Shown here: positions 28,901 through 38,652 of the stretch, in pieces
How the letters are laid out: the number at the start of each line of letters is the position of its first letter
Numbering within the stretch: position 1 is the first letter of the stretch
Source: Candidatus Tisiphia endosymbiont of Beris chalybata
GTDB taxonomy: Bacteria; Pseudomonadota; Alphaproteobacteria; Rickettsiales; Rickettsiaceae
Direction of reading: 5' to 3'
DNA: 64,000 nt
Assembly (NCBI RefSeq): GCF_964026555.1
Contig: NZ_OZ032159.1
Coordinates: 372,001 to 436,000 of the forward strand
Notes under the pieces: model-generated
What the model was told of the DNA's origin: nothing
Database searches by the model: none
Seen by the model: only the letters and a program-made list of their open reading frames with translations
Program-made: the position numbers and the translations under genes

Positions 28901-29130
28901 TTCCACTAAACTATGATTTAAACTATGATTTAGAACTACCGCAACCCTCAGAAGATGCAATAGAAAAATACAAGAAAAATACTGAAGCAAAATGCTGGGT
29001 CTTGCTAAACAAAGTAGAAAAGTCAGAAATTTTTGTTCATAAAACAGTAATAATCCCCCATCAGGATCCGCTTGCTGATGACTCTGATGATGATGTGGCT
29101 TGCATTGGGATACCTCCAGCGCATTATTAG
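25990..29130 (+). pseudogene. Long TPR-repeat protein, 5' end removed by IS6
   Basis: 1046 codons remain, open from the IS6 end with no native start; a GTG at 26125 could give a shorter 1001-residue product. The N-terminal part is at least eight canonical 34-residue TPR units (consensus LGQVALEQNNLNEAFANAKK then ALAQKPNCPEALCV). Three in a row (about 26526-26830) are the same at protein level and nearly or fully identical in DNA. The rest is degenerate TPR/Sel1-like helical sequence to an acidic tail (DSDDDVACIG). TPR arrays bind protein partners; a host-directed role is inferred. It is probably non-functional unless re-initiated. Confidence 0.75.
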
Positions 29131-29202
29131 GTGCTGTCTCAAGAAGTGTGTAAATTTCTGAAGTAGGTTATATTAACAATAATATAATTTAACAGGAATG
29201 AC

Positions 29203-29966
29203 ATGAGTAATACTAATGAAGAAAAAATAGACCTCTTGCATAACCTAATCTAATTGGTAATTTTGTCGTCGAAACTCCTCTCTGTTCCTCACGTACGTCT
29301 ATGTACGCTGCGGTACTCGACTTCGTTTCTCCTAAAAATTCTTCAATTATCTTTAGGTTATGCAAGAGGTCTAATGAAACAAGCAGTAGATAAGTAGATG
29401 ATTTTTGTAAAATTTATCAAGAATGGAGAAAACATAAGTTGTTACAAGGCAACAGGCAACGGATAAGAGAAGGAAAGTTATCGCTAAGTGAAGCAATATC
29501 AATAATGATATTTTATCATTTTAGTCCTTATAAAAATTTAAAATTATATTATAACTCACAGGTAATAAAAGGGACTTTATTCAGCAACCCGCCATGTTAT
29601 GACCGATTTATCCAATTAATTCTATCATTGTTTATACCGCTTATAGTAATGATGCATTATTTAAGTGGCAATAAGACTGGCATATATTATGTGGATTCAA
29701 CTTATTTTGCAGTTTGTAAAAATATTAGGATTACCAGCCATAAGACTTTTGCAGGACTTGCAGCAAGAGGTCATAGTTCTATAGATTATTTTTATGGATT
29801 TACACTACATATGATTATTAATAATCACAGTGAAATAGTAGCGATTAAAATTACTCGAGGTAACGTAGATGATCGTAAGGCTTCCAAGCGGATAAAACTT
29901 TTAAAGGTTCTGAAAGCCTTGAAAATCGTATTTCAGGACCTTAAACTAAATGGCCAGAATTTTTAA
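29203..29966 (+). pseudogene. Second IS982-type transposase, broken by a type A element and a frameshift
   Basis: Fragments read MSNTNEEK-, then (after the palindromic element at 29228-29373) MKQAVDK, then with a one-base shift DDFCKIYQEWRKHKLLQGNRQR...LSEAISIMIFYHFSPYKNLKLYYN, and YYVDSTYFAVC with the first catalytic Asp. The C-terminal catalytic part (DKGY) is missing. Removing the element plus one TA joins GAAAAAATA to ATGAAACAA in frame. A missing base near 29394 breaks the frame. It is a different IS982 lineage from the one at 62888. That the first nine codons belong to the same gene is likely, not proven. Confidence 0.65.
29228..29373 (-). repeat. Palindromic TA-element, type A (copy 2)
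   Basis: 146 bp, reverse complement of the copies at 3680 and 42477. It sits at a TA inside or just before the transposase start, a clear case of insertion after the IS arrived. Confidence 0.9.
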
Positions 29967-29988
29967 AAAAAAGAGCGTCTGTTCCGAA

Positions 29989-30078
29989 TGGCGGATAGGG
30001 TGGGATTCGAACCCACGGTACGGTTGCCCGTACGCTAGTTTTCAAGACTAGATCCTTAAACCACTCGGACACCTATCC
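29989..30078 (-). tRNA. tRNA-Ser (TGA), with encoded CCA
   Basis: On the minus strand: acceptor GGATAGG pairs with CCTATCC, discriminator G, CCA encoded. The anticodon loop CTTGAAA gives anticodon TGA (reads UCA-type Ser codons). The long variable arm GCGTACGGGCAACCGTAC and the T arm GTGGGTTCGAATCCCAC are typical class II tRNA-Ser. 90 nt. Confidence 0.95.
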
Positions 30079-30267
30079 GAAATTATTCATATCAGAAAGG
30101 TGTCGCAAGTTCAAGATAAAGTTAAGGCAGAGTTTTATAAATTTTAGAATTTTAAAAAATTTTTTATGTGATCAGGTACAACAAACTGTTCTATAATCTA
30201 TATTATGGAAAGTAATTATTCTAGATCTCTTTTAATTATTCTAGATCTCTTTTAAGGTCTATGATTT

Positions 30268-30576
30268 TTAGTTTTTAGTTGTGACTGAAGCGGTAAGAAA
30301 ATTTTTTGCTGCTACTGATTCTCCAGTATAAACTATATTTTTATAACCCAGACGCACCGCACTAAACAAAGCTGCGTGATCATTTCCTACATGAATGATA
30401 ATGTCACTGATATGAGCAAATTCTTCAAAAAGCTTTTTAAATATATAATCTAAAATTAAGATCCCATAGTATCTGGTACTACCCGTTTGGTTAGTTAAAA
30501 TAATAGGATCCGGAAATTTGAGCAAAAAATTTCGGGCTGTAGTAAGATTTGCTACTGCGTAAATTGGCTGGCTCAT
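30268..30576 (-). CDS. Small hypothetical protein
   Basis: 102 residues from MSQPIYAVANLTTARNFLLK. A longer start at 30633 adds 19 basic residues; the internal ATG gives the more natural beginning. Alternating strands and helices (DPIILTNQTGS, ISDIIIHVGNDHAALFSAVRLGYKNIVYTGE) suggest a small alpha/beta fold, with no motif that I can assign to an enzyme. It is divergently oriented to the DUF883 gene, with a promoter region between. Confidence 0.5.
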   Translation of the reverse strand: MSQPIYAVANLTTARNFLLKFPDPIILTNQTGSTRYYGILILDYIFKKLFEEFAHISDIIIHVGNDHAALFSAVRLGYKNIVYTGESVAAKNFLTASVTTKN

Positions 30577-30698
30577 TTTTATCTCAGTATCCTTAAAGTT
30601 TAATAGTCTTTTGTTGATGTAAATTAGTGACAAAGGGACTCCTTAAAAAAGTTTTTATCTATAGTTTTGATTTTTATTTAATAGTTCTTAAAAAAGGA

Positions 30699-30727
30699 TT
30701 GAAACTATTGTTAGCGCAGTGTATATA
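30699..30727 (+). promoter_or_regulatory. Sigma70-type promoter for the DUF883 gene
   Basis: TTGAAA (30699-30704), 17 bases, TATATA (30722-30727). It lies about 55 bp before the GTG start. Spacing is ideal. Confidence 0.65.
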
Positions 30728-30782
30728 TATTATATAAAGGCAAAACTTTAATAAATCTAATATTAATATAAGGAGTCCTGTC

Positions 30783-31067
30783 GTGAACGATATGCATACC
30801 AAATCTGCTAAAGAAGATGTTGAAGGTATAAAAAAAGATATAGAAAGCTTAGTGAATCGTTTAGGAAGTATTAAAGATAAATCGGGTGATATTATGTCAG
30901 AACAATTCGAAAATTTAAGTACAGTTATGTCAAGTTTTAAAAATAAAGGTGTTGAGAAGGGACAAGATGCATTAACCGATATATGTGCTTCTACCCGCGA
31001 TCACCCGGTCAGGAATCTAGCATATGCTTTCGCTGCTGGTATTTTACTTGCCTTCTTTATTAAATAA
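30783..31067 (+). CDS. DUF883 (ElaB/YqjD-like) protein
   Basis: 94 residues: a charged coiled-coil body (GIKKDIESLVNRLGSIKDK) and one C-terminal membrane segment (AYAFAAGILLAFFI) preceded by the family signature RDHPVRNLAYA. E. coli ElaB/YqjD are inner-membrane, stationary-phase proteins that can bind ribosomes; that role is only borrowed here. AAGGAG eight bases upstream favours the GTG at 30783; an ATG three codons on is possible. It is 14 bp before the next gene, likely one unit. Confidence 0.8.
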   Translation: MNDMHTKSAKEDVEGIKKDIESLVNRLGSIKDKSGDIMSEQFENLSTVMSSFKNKGVEKGQDALTDICASTRDHPVRNLAYAFAAGILLAFFIK

Positions 31068-31081
31068 GGGAAATAAATTAA

Positions 31082-31528
31082 ATGCTAAAAGCTTTATTAG
31101 TTGAATGGTTAAGGCCATACATAATAGAAGAACAGGAGTCGTATACTAAGCGTGCTGTGTACGTCCTGAACGTGATAGGGGTGGTATTACTAATAGCTGC
31201 GAATTACGTTTATTTCTATTTTCCAGATAATTCAAACCTTATTACTTTAATGAGCGGTGGTACTTTGTCAGTGTTAATTGCGATGTTTATTGAAAGCTTA
31301 CGGTGTTATTCTCGATATAAGAACAAATATAAAACGTTCAATGCGATAAAAGCTTCTGGTCAAGAAGTAGTAGAGGCTGCTACCACTAAGATGAGCCATT
31401 TGATACCATGGGGTAAGCTAGTTAATTACTTGCCGGTAATTGTGCGTATTGTTCCTACAAGCGTATTAACATTTATAATATATAAGGTCATTAAAAGGGC
31501 GATGTTGACAAATTTTTCTAAAAAATAG
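31082..31528 (+). CDS. Small membrane protein paired with the DUF883 protein
   Basis: 148 residues with two membrane segments near 26-47 (AVYVLNVIGVVLLIAANYVYFY) and 56-72 (LMSGGTLSVLIAMFIES), and a possible third near 118-138 (LPVIVRIVPTSVLTFIIYKV). The segment between is basic. It follows the DUF883 gene by 14 bp and is followed by a strong terminator, so the two form a bicistronic unit. The pairing resembles DUF883/phage-holin-like (YqjE type) neighbours in other Proteobacteria; that identity is inferred. Confidence 0.6.
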   Translation: MLKALLVEWLRPYIIEEQESYTKRAVYVLNVIGVVLLIAANYVYFYFPDNSNLITLMSGGTLSVLIAMFIESLRCYSRYKNKYKTFNAIKASGQEVVEAATTKMSHLIPWGKLVNYLPVIVRIVPTSVLTFIIYKVIKRAMLTNFSKK

Positions 31529-31630
31529 AGTTGCTTCTACTGAAAGTGATCTTTAGGGCCTAAGAAAATTATTAAGCTTTCTCTTGTCTCGATCATCTAT
31601 ATTGTGGAGGAATAAAGTTTCCTTATAGCT

Positions 31631-31682
31631 AAGCCCCGTACTGGCCAAATTATAATTAATTTTTGGCCAGTACGGGGCTTTT
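31631..31682 (+). terminator. Strong Rho-independent terminator
   Basis: A perfect 19-bp stem AAGCCCCGTACTGGCCAAA with a 12-base loop, followed by TTTT. A matching A-rich strand on the other side makes it partly bidirectional. It ends the DUF883/membrane-protein unit. Confidence 0.93.
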
Positions 31683-31929
31683 GTATTCGCAGCTCCCCCA
31701 GTTTTAGAATCCAATCTACTATCCGGAACCACCCTCTATACCCTAATCGTGTATGGTATCACCATAACATAAAAGCTATACGCTACGGTGCAGGGCACTC
31801 ATACTCTTAATGCTAATTTAGTTTTGGGGACAGGGGATTAGGACATCTGGGCACTGTTAAGAGACACTTAAAAGATTATCCCCATTATGGAGAAGAAGCT
31901 TAAATCAGAGGAAGGTACAGCATAATCGG

Positions 31930-32069
31930 TTAAGCTATTGACAAGGAGTATGCTAATGCTTCAAAAAAATCAGTAAAATTTACGGCAATTTTACGAATAT
32001 GATTTTTTATCCTAAACCAGTGATTCTCTATTGGATTTAAATCAGGCTAATAAGTAGGCAACAATATAA
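31930..32069 (-). pseudogene. IS630 OrfB C-terminal scrap
   Basis: Read on the minus strand: LLPTY-stop-PDLNPIENHWFRIKNHIRKI...SLSIA-stop. This is the LPxYSPxLNPxE signature region of an IS630-type transposase with an in-frame stop in place of Ser. It is a different lineage from the element at 19393. IS6 copy 4 cuts it. Confidence 0.75.
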
Positions 32070-32914
32070 GGTTCTGTCGCATTTATTGACTAATAGTTTA
32101 GCAGAAGGTATAAAGACATAAAAATACAGTCAAAATAATTAAGATGCCATTTCAAATTTCTGCTAAATTGTTAAAATATTTCAAAGGATATTGCTCATCA
32201 GCTGAAATCATCATGTTATTTGTCTACATGAAGTGTAGATTTTCTTTAAGCTATAGAGATTTAGAGGAGATGGCTGGAATTAGAGGAGCATCGATAGATC
32301 ACGCCACTTTACAAAGATGGGTTATAAGGTTTGTAAAATTAATAGATATGCAAGTCAGGAAATACAAGAAGCCAGTTGGTAGAAACTGGAGAATGGATGA
32401 AACGTATATTAAAGTAAAGGGTAACTGGGTTTATCTGTATAGAGCAGTTGATACTATGGGTAACACCATAGATTTCTGCTTAAGGAAACATAGAGATACT
32501 GCAGCTGCTAAAGCATTCTTTCGGAAAGCTTTTAGACATAACGGTCATCCTATAAAAGTGAATATTGATAAAAGCGGTAGCAATACTGCTGCCCTTAACA
32601 GCATTAATAAGGATTTGCACGAGGAACAAAAAATTAAGGTTACTCAGGTTAAATACCTCAATAACATAATTGAGCAAGATCATCGCTTTATTAAGAAACG
32701 AACTAAGCCGATGCTTGGCTTCAAAAGTTTTGCTTCTGCTAAAATTACTATTGCTGGCTGCGAGAATATTAGGATGATTCAAAAAAAACAAATTACTAAG
32801 GCTAACTATAATTTTTCTACTTTTGAAAATTTTGTAACATTAATGGCTGCATAATATTTTAATCTTGAGATTTTTAAATCCAGATAAAACTACACTTGCA
32901 GATGCGACAAAACC
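32070..32914 (+). mobile_element. IS6-family element, copy 4 (845 bp)
   Basis: A full copy joining an IS630 scrap (left) to an IS982 internal fragment (right). The 8-bp flanks CAATATAA and GGATTTCC differ, so an IS6-driven deletion probably removed the DNA between two former sites. Confidence 0.92.
32144..32854 (+). CDS. IS6-family transposase, copy 4
   Basis: Intact, same 236-residue protein as the other copies. Confidence 0.94.
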   Translation: MPFQISAKLLKYFKGYCSSAEIIMLFVYMKCRFSLSYRDLEEMAGIRGASIDHATLQRWVIRFVKLIDMQVRKYKKPVGRNWRMDETYIKVKGNWVYLYRAVDTMGNTIDFCLRKHRDTAAAKAFFRKAFRHNGHPIKVNIDKSGSNTAALNSINKDLHEEQKIKVTQVKYLNNIIEQDHRFIKKRTKPMLGFKSFASAKITIAGCENIRMIQKKQITKANYNFSTFENFVTLMAA

Positions 32915-33729
32915 GGATTTCCACCTTGCTTAAGTGACGTGGAAGCATTAACAATGGAAGTGGTGGGAGAATTTATCGGTTTGCACCAAGACAAGCAGAT
33001 ATGGGAATATTTTAAACGTCATTTTCAAGAATGGTTTCCCAATCTAAAGAGTAGACCGTCTTATGTGAAGCAATGTAGCGGTCTTTTATCTATTAAGAAC
33101 ATGCTGCTTGCCGACTTGTTTAAGAGTGCAAGCAAATCAGATCTGCATATGATAGATGGGGTACCGATTCCTGTAATAAATTTGGCCCGAGCAACGAGAG
33201 GGCGATGTTTTAAGGAATACGCTGACTATGGGTACTGCGCTTCGAAAGATAGCTATTATTACGGTTTTCTAGGACACGTATTAATTAATGAAGAAGGTCG
33301 AATAGCTGGATTCATGATAACTCCTGCTAATGGGTCTGAACGTGAAGCTCTGCAAGTAATGTCTCCTAATATTAGTGGCATGGTACTGGGCGATAAAGGC
33401 TATCTTGGTCAGGATTTAAAAGATGAATTGGCCACCAAAAACATTGATTTACAAACACCTTTAAAAAAGAATATGAAGGATAATAGATCCAAGAATTTCC
33501 TTAAATGGATTACTGCTACTCGTCGTTTAATTGAAACTGTTATTGGTCAGCTTACAGAACGTTTTGCTATTAATGCTATCAGAGTTAAGAGTTACTGGCA
33601 TCTACAATCTCGCATCGCTAGAAAATTACTTGCTCATACTATTGCTACATTTTTGACAAAGTCTTTAAAACTTGTGCCAACACAACTCGAAAAATTAGTT
33701 ACCTGCTAAAAAAAAGTCGAACATGGCGT
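32915..33729 (+). pseudogene. IS982-family transposase, 5'-truncated
   Basis: Codes from GFPPCLSDVEAL (about residue 31 of 294) to the natural stop at 33709 and continues to the terminal repeat ending CATGGCGT. The catalytic motifs MIDGVPIPV, LGDKGYLGQDL and ETVIGQLTERF are present, but the first 30 residues and the left terminal repeat are lost at the IS6 junction. It differs from the 62888 copy by at most scattered bases. Confidence 0.88.
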
Positions 33730-34147
33730 ATCTATTACATAATCTAAGAACTCATCACTTGTTATTTTTATGTTCACAAATCACTCATCGTAATTAGGGC
33801 AATTGTAAATATTTCTGCAAAAATTCCCCATAAGACTACAAGTCAGTATTTATAAGGGTTATATGATTACTTTTTTATATTGTTGTAGAAATCTTTCAGT
33901 AAAATAACAAAATTATCTATTACAAGCTTCCTTTGTATTCCTAATTATGATCAAGAACATAATTCCTGAACTGAAGGACTAGTAATAGCTTTGAGATGTC
34001 AAAATAGACATCCGTCTAATTATACAATTTTTCTAAACCAAGACAATGCCTTACTTGACAGGATGCTCCAACTCAAAAACTGTAAAATATACATGTCCAA
34101 CAAGTGAATGTTAAATATAAGCATTATATTTGACATTCATTTTAAAA
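33730..34147. other. Gene-free stretch between IS copies
   Basis: No supported gene or repeat. AT-rich, with stops in all frames. The last bases, TTTTAAAA (34140-34147), recur beside IS6 copy 6 at 38699-38706. Confidence 0.5.
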
Positions 34148-34992
34148 GGTTTTGTCGCATCTGCAAGTGTAGTTTTATCTGGATTTAAAAATCTCAAGAT
34201 TAAAATATTATGCAGCCATTAATGTTACAAAATTTTCAAAAGTAGAAAAATTATAGTTAGCCTTAGTAATTTGTTTTTTTTGAATCATCCTAATATTCTC
34301 GCAGCCAGCAATAGTAATTTTAGCAGAAGCAAAACTTTTGAAGCCAAGCATCGGCTTAGTTCGTTTCTTAATAAAGCGATGATCTTGCTCAATTATGTTA
34401 TTGAGGTATTTAACCTGAGTAACCTTAATTTTTTGTTCCTCGTGCAAATCCTTATTAATGCTGTTAAGGGCAGCAGTATTGCTACCGCTTTTATCAATAT
34501 TCACTTTTATAGGATGACCGTTATGTCTAAAAGCTTTCCGAAAGAATGCTTTAGCAGCTGCAGTATCTCTATGTTTCCTTAAGCAGAAATCTATGGTGTT
34601 ACCCATAGTATCAACTGCTCTATACAGATAAACCCAGTTACCCTTTACTTTAATATACGTTTCATCCATTCTCCAGTTTCTACCAACTGGCTTCTTGTAT
34701 TTCCTGACTTGCATATCTATTAATTTTACAAACCTTATAACCCATCTTTGTAAAGTGGCGTGATCTATCGATGCTCCTCTAATTCCAGCCATCTCCTCTA
34801 AATCTCTATAGCTTAAAGAAAATCTACACTTCATGTAGACAAATAACATGATGATTTCAGCTGATGAGCAATATCCTTTGAAATATTTTAACAATTTAGC
34901 AGAAATTTGAAATGGCATCTTAATTATTTTGACTGTATTTTTATGTCTTTATACCTTCTGCTAAACTATTAGTCAATAAATGCGACAGAACC
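34148..34992 (-). mobile_element. IS6-family element, copy 5 (845 bp)
   Basis: Full copy, minus orientation. Left flank TTTTAAAA, right flank GTTAACTG. The left flank matches that of copy 6, which has the opposite orientation. Confidence 0.92.
34208..34918 (-). CDS. IS6-family transposase, copy 5
   Basis: Intact, same 236-residue protein as the other copies. Confidence 0.94.
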   Translation of the reverse strand: MPFQISAKLLKYFKGYCSSAEIIMLFVYMKCRFSLSYRDLEEMAGIRGASIDHATLQRWVIRFVKLIDMQVRKYKKPVGRNWRMDETYIKVKGNWVYLYRAVDTMGNTIDFCLRKHRDTAAAKAFFRKAFRHNGHPIKVNIDKSGSNTAALNSINKDLHEEQKIKVTQVKYLNNIIEQDHRFIKKRTKPMLGFKSFASAKITIAGCENIRMIQKKQITKANYNFSTFENFVTLMAA

Positions 34993-36130
34993 GTTAACTG
35001 TACACCTTTCCTACAAGGTATATTAAGGAATGTTTTTATTGAATTATTTTAATAATTAATGTATAAATTCGTTTACAAAAAGTTAAAGAATTTATACTTA
35101 ATTAACCTTAATTATAGGATGTTTATGATAGAATTAGATAAATTATTAAATGAAATAATTAACAAAAAGAAGGAATCCGTACAAGACAAAATAAAAAAGA
35201 TTAAGGAATTAGAGAATACACCTAATATAGGAGAGATATTATTTACTGTAATAGAAAGCAAGTTACAAAACATAATAACGGACGATAATAAAGATAAGGG
35301 CTTACATTCTACAATAGATCTAATAGATGCATTAGAAAAAGAGAATATTTTCTTAAAACATCAATTAAAAACTCTTGCTAACACTAAAACACAAAATGTT
35401 AAAACAAAAGAGGTTAAAACTATTCTAAATGTAGCTATTAAGACAGTTACGAAAACTGAACCGATTCACTTAATAGAATGGGGTGCTGAGCTTGAAATTT
35501 TTGATAAGCAAGGACGTAGTTATTTGCATACTATAGCCTCCGACATCAAAAACTCTGGAATATTATCAGCTGTAGCAGAAAAAATAATAAAAAACGCTCC
35601 GGAATTACTAGATCACCCGGAGAATACATGGGATAAGACAATTATTGAGGTGGAAACTCCAACTATGAAGCGTGGTGAACTACGTACTCCTACACATATT
35701 GCAGCATATCAAGGTAATAAAGAAATATTCCATATTTTCCTAAAAAACGGCGCTAATATAACATCTACCGACCAAAAAGGTTACGCTCCTCTTCATTGTA
35801 TGCTGGCTACTCAAAATATGAGGATTGATATATTTAATAAATACTTAAATCATAATGGTCCGGTTGCTCTTTTAACTGCAGATGGTGAAAATATGATAAC
35901 AGTAATAAAGTCATCAGCCAAAAGAGGTAAATATAAGATTGATGCTAATTTCTATTCTACTGTAGAACAAATATTAGGAGTAGCTTATGCAAATGGCTTA
36001 AAGCTAGAAATAAAAGAACTTAATGATTTCTTAAACGATATAAATACTAAAGGCATTATTACTAGAGAAGAATTCTTGAAAGAGATGCAATTAGTATTGC
36101 AAGAAGAATTTAATAAATCAGGTGATTCTA

Positions 36131-37006
36131 GGTTGTGTTGACAAAAAAAATAAGGTTGAGGTATAAGAGATAGAGGATTGCAATAATAATACTAAGTGGT
36201 AGTTTTCAGTCATTGAAACAAAGAAACCACCACAATGAAGTATTACATAAATGAACGAGTATGGGAAGTAATTATAACATTTTTAAAACAAACTAAAGGA
36301 ATACATAGCCATGATGAAGCTAGCTTAAGGAAATTTATTGAGGCGATATGGTTTGTAACCAGGAGCGGATGTCAATGGCGCCTTTTACCTGAATATTATG
36401 GATATTGGTACAGTATTTATCGTAGATTTAAGAGATGGGTAGAACAGGGTATATGGGAAGCATTAATGGATTATGTAACAAGGGATGCAGATATGGAATC
36501 AACTATAATCGATGCGACTATTGTCAGAGCACATGCTTGTTCATCTGGGTATCACAAAGGCAATCAAGAGCAAGCAGCCTTAGGTAGAAGTAAAGGTGGT
36601 TTTAGTACTAAAATTCATACTAAAGTTGATGCGCTTGGTAATCCTTTGAAGTTTATTCTGACTGCTGGGCAGAGGAACGATATTACTCAAGCTGAAAATC
36701 TTACCAAAGATATCCACGATATTACCTTGATAGCAGATAAGGGGTATGATAGTAGTGCCTTTGTAAAAAGCTTAGAGAATAAGGGTTGTAAGGTTGTTAT
36801 TCCGCCGAAATGTAACCGTAAAGTACAACGTGAATACGATAAACATATTTATAAAGAACGACATTTAATAGAATGTTTTTTCAGTAAAATTAAACATTTT
36901 AGACGCATATTCTCTAGGTTTGATAAAATTCCCGACACCTTCTTAGCTTTCCTAAATTTTGCAGGAACTTTAATTTGGTTACGTTAAATTTTTTGTCAAC
37001 ACAACC
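36131..37006 (+). mobile_element. IS5-family (IS427-type) element
   Basis: 876 bp with terminal inverted repeats GGTTGTGTTGACAAAAAA, sitting in a CTAG target with TA duplicated on each side. It has one intact transposase gene and looks recent. Confidence 0.92.
36235..36987 (+). CDS. IS5-family transposase (IS427 group)
   Basis: An intact 250-residue transposase in a single frame, whereas many IS427-group members need a frameshift. The N-terminal DUF4096-like part has SGCQWRLLPEYYG and YSIYRRFKRWVEQGIWE. The catalytic residues lie in STIIDATIVRAHACSSG (Asp), LIADKGYDS (Asp) and ERHLIECFFSKIKHFRRIFSRFDK (Glu). A diverged second copy is represented by the fragment at 44113-44371. Confidence 0.92.
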   Translation: MKYYINERVWEVIITFLKQTKGIHSHDEASLRKFIEAIWFVTRSGCQWRLLPEYYGYWYSIYRRFKRWVEQGIWEALMDYVTRDADMESTIIDATIVRAHACSSGYHKGNQEQAALGRSKGGFSTKIHTKVDALGNPLKFILTAGQRNDITQAENLTKDIHDITLIADKGYDSSAFVKSLENKGCKVVIPPKCNRKVQREYDKHIYKERHLIECFFSKIKHFRRIFSRFDKIPDTFLAFLNFAGTLIWLR

Positions 37007-37560
37007 TAGTATTAAAGATAAAATTGATATACTAAAGGAATCCTTAATAGCTCAATCAGAGGAAAGTGACACAATATCATCACAACTAGATCTTTCTAAA
37101 GTATCTTTGCCAAAAGAAAACACTAAAAAAGTAGAGCAAATCACTGAAGATAAGAAAATAACACCTGAACTTACTCCAAGCATAACATTACTAGTAGAAG
37201 AAGAAATGGCTACAACTTCTAAAAGGCCACTTGAATTAAGCAATGATACGGGAAAAATTAAAATTAAAAAGCTAAAATTAGATGAAACCAGTACAACATT
37301 ATTTGATGAGATATTATATACTGTGAATGATGCAGAGGATATAAGTATGGAAGCATCAGAAGTAGCAGGAGCAAATAGCAATCTTGATAGTCTTGATAGT
37401 TATGAGTAGCAAGAAAATAACGAGCAAAGGAGGGGAGAAGAGTTAATAATGCAAACGTTATCATGAAAAAATGGGACGAGGAAAGCAATATAGGGTTTTA
37501 CCGCATATCCGGGCTAAACTGGCAATAGAATACAAATTATGGCTAGAAAGCTGATACTTA

Positions 37561-37729
37561 GTATCTATTCAGTCCTCATCTAGGGTAAGATCTGGGTGAG
37601 GGCTCACAGAATATATGGAAATTTATTAAAATTTTAACCATTCACTGCAAGGGCAAATTCTATAAATTGCCGCAAATGTATCCTCAATAATAAATCCCAG
37701 TTCTACCTGAGTGGGGGCTGAATAGATAC
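37561..37729. repeat. 169-bp MITE-like element with 8-bp target duplication
   Basis: The ends GTATCTATTCAG and CTGAATAGATAC are inverted repeats that extend imperfectly for about 33 bp. It is flanked by perfect direct copies of GATACTTA (37553-37560 and 37730-37737). There is no gene inside. The right copy contains the stop codon of the resolvase fragment. No parent transposase with these ends was noticed in the window. Confidence 0.85.
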
Positions 37730-37734
37730 GATAC

Positions 37735-38070
37735 TTACAATGTAGTATAACGATAAAAACTAGCACGTGATATTTTCAAGGTTTTACAAATATCAGTGAT
37801 ACTCATCCCATGGTTTTTATGCATCTTTTTAGCCATTAAAACTTTTGGATTGGTATTTTCGACCTTTTGACGCCCACCATTTTTTCCTCTAGAGCGTGCG
37901 GATTCCAGACCAGCTTTGGTTCGTTCCTGAATAAGGAGACGTTTGAATTGAGCAAGTGAGGAGAAGATATTAAAAATCAACTCTCCAGATGCAGTAGTGG
38001 TGTCAATTGCTCCATCACAAATGGATTTAAAGAGTACCTCATTTAGGAGGCCATTCAAAAACAGGGGCAA
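37735..38070 (-). pseudogene. Serine recombinase fragment (C-terminal)
   Basis: Codes the end of a resolvase/invertase: ICDGAIDTTTASGELIFNIFSSLAQFKRLLIQERTKAGLESARSRG (the long E helix) and a C-terminal helix-turn-helix (SITDICKTLKISRASFYRY). The catalytic N-terminal part with the Ser is missing. It lies just behind an intact resolvase gene in the same direction, perhaps replaced by it. Confidence 0.8.
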
Positions 38071-38082
38071 GATTTTTTTACT

Positions 38083-38652
38083 TTAAGTTGAAGGCTCAAA
38101 ATCCATTTTCCAATTATATAGTGTTTGTCTTGAAACTTTAGCCATTCTTGCTACATACGACACTGCATACTTACCATCTTTCATCATATTTACGTATTCC
38201 TGCCTTATAGTTTTATCTGCCGAATGATTACGCCCTTTGTATTTTCCTTGTTCTTGCGCTCTTTTTACTCCTTCATAAATTCTTCTGTTTATTAAACTTC
38301 TTTCAAACTCTGCTATAGACCCCATCATATTAAACATTAACATCCCTGTATCAGTTCCAGTATCCATTTGTTCCTTTAGGCTTTGAAAACTTATAAAGCG
38401 CTCTTTTAAACTGCTAATAATACCTATCAAATCTTTTAAACTTCTACCTAATCTATCAACTGAAACAATAATTAATGTGTGACCAGTTTGAATTTTATCT
38501 AATAATTTTGTTAACTCAGGTCTTTTAGCACTTGTACCGCTAATAATCTCCGAATAGATTTCTTTACATCCAGCATTTTTTAATAAAGCTATTTGTTGAT
38601 CTAAGGCATCACGTTGATGTTTAGTTGAAACTCTAGCATAACCAATTTTCAT
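38083..38652 (-). CDS. Serine recombinase (resolvase/invertase family)
   Basis: A complete 189-residue small serine recombinase. It begins MKIGYARVSTKHQ, where the Ser in YARVS is catalytic. VSVDRLGRSLKDLIG carries the conserved Arg, FNMMGSIAEFERSLINRR is the E-helix region, and YVARMAKVSRQTLYNW is the C-terminal helix-turn-helix. Such enzymes resolve cointegrates or invert DNA. It may be a relic of a Tn3-type transposon, or of the plasmid/phage from which this region came; no partner transposase is nearby. Confidence 0.9.
   Translation of the reverse strand: MKIGYARVSTKHQRDALDQQIALLKNAGCKEIYSEIISGTSAKRPELTKLLDKIQTGHTLIIVSVDRLGRSLKDLIGIISSLKERFISFQSLKEQMDTGTDTGMLMFNMMGSIAEFERSLINRRIYEGVKRAQEQGKYKGRNHSADKTIRQEYVNMMKDGKYAVSYVARMAKVSRQTLYNWKMDFEPST

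Larger units (their letters stand above)
35059..37409 (+). pseudogene. Ankyrin-repeat gene interrupted by an IS5-family element
   Basis: Two parts, 35059-36130 and 37009-37409, rejoin exactly in frame after removal of the IS and one TA, giving 490 residues. The first 110 residues are charged and helical. Ankyrin units follow at about 155-270 (GRSYLHTIASDIKN, RTPTHIAAYQGNKEIFHIFLKNGANITSTD, GYAPLHCMLATQN). The C-terminal part is acidic, Ser/Thr/Lys-rich, with a basic patch KIKIKKLKL. As it stands it would give a 360-residue protein without the tail. No signal peptide. Ankyrin proteins of Rickettsiales often enter host cells; this is inference. Confidence 0.85.

Noticed and set aside
30199..30256. 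Repeated TTATTCTAGATCTCTTTT as a possible operator
   Set aside because: Only two tandem copies and no gene start in a matching position; probably a simple duplication.
37264..37488. Open frames opposite the ankyrin tail
   Set aside because: They arise from the sense codon bias of the acidic tail; no support.
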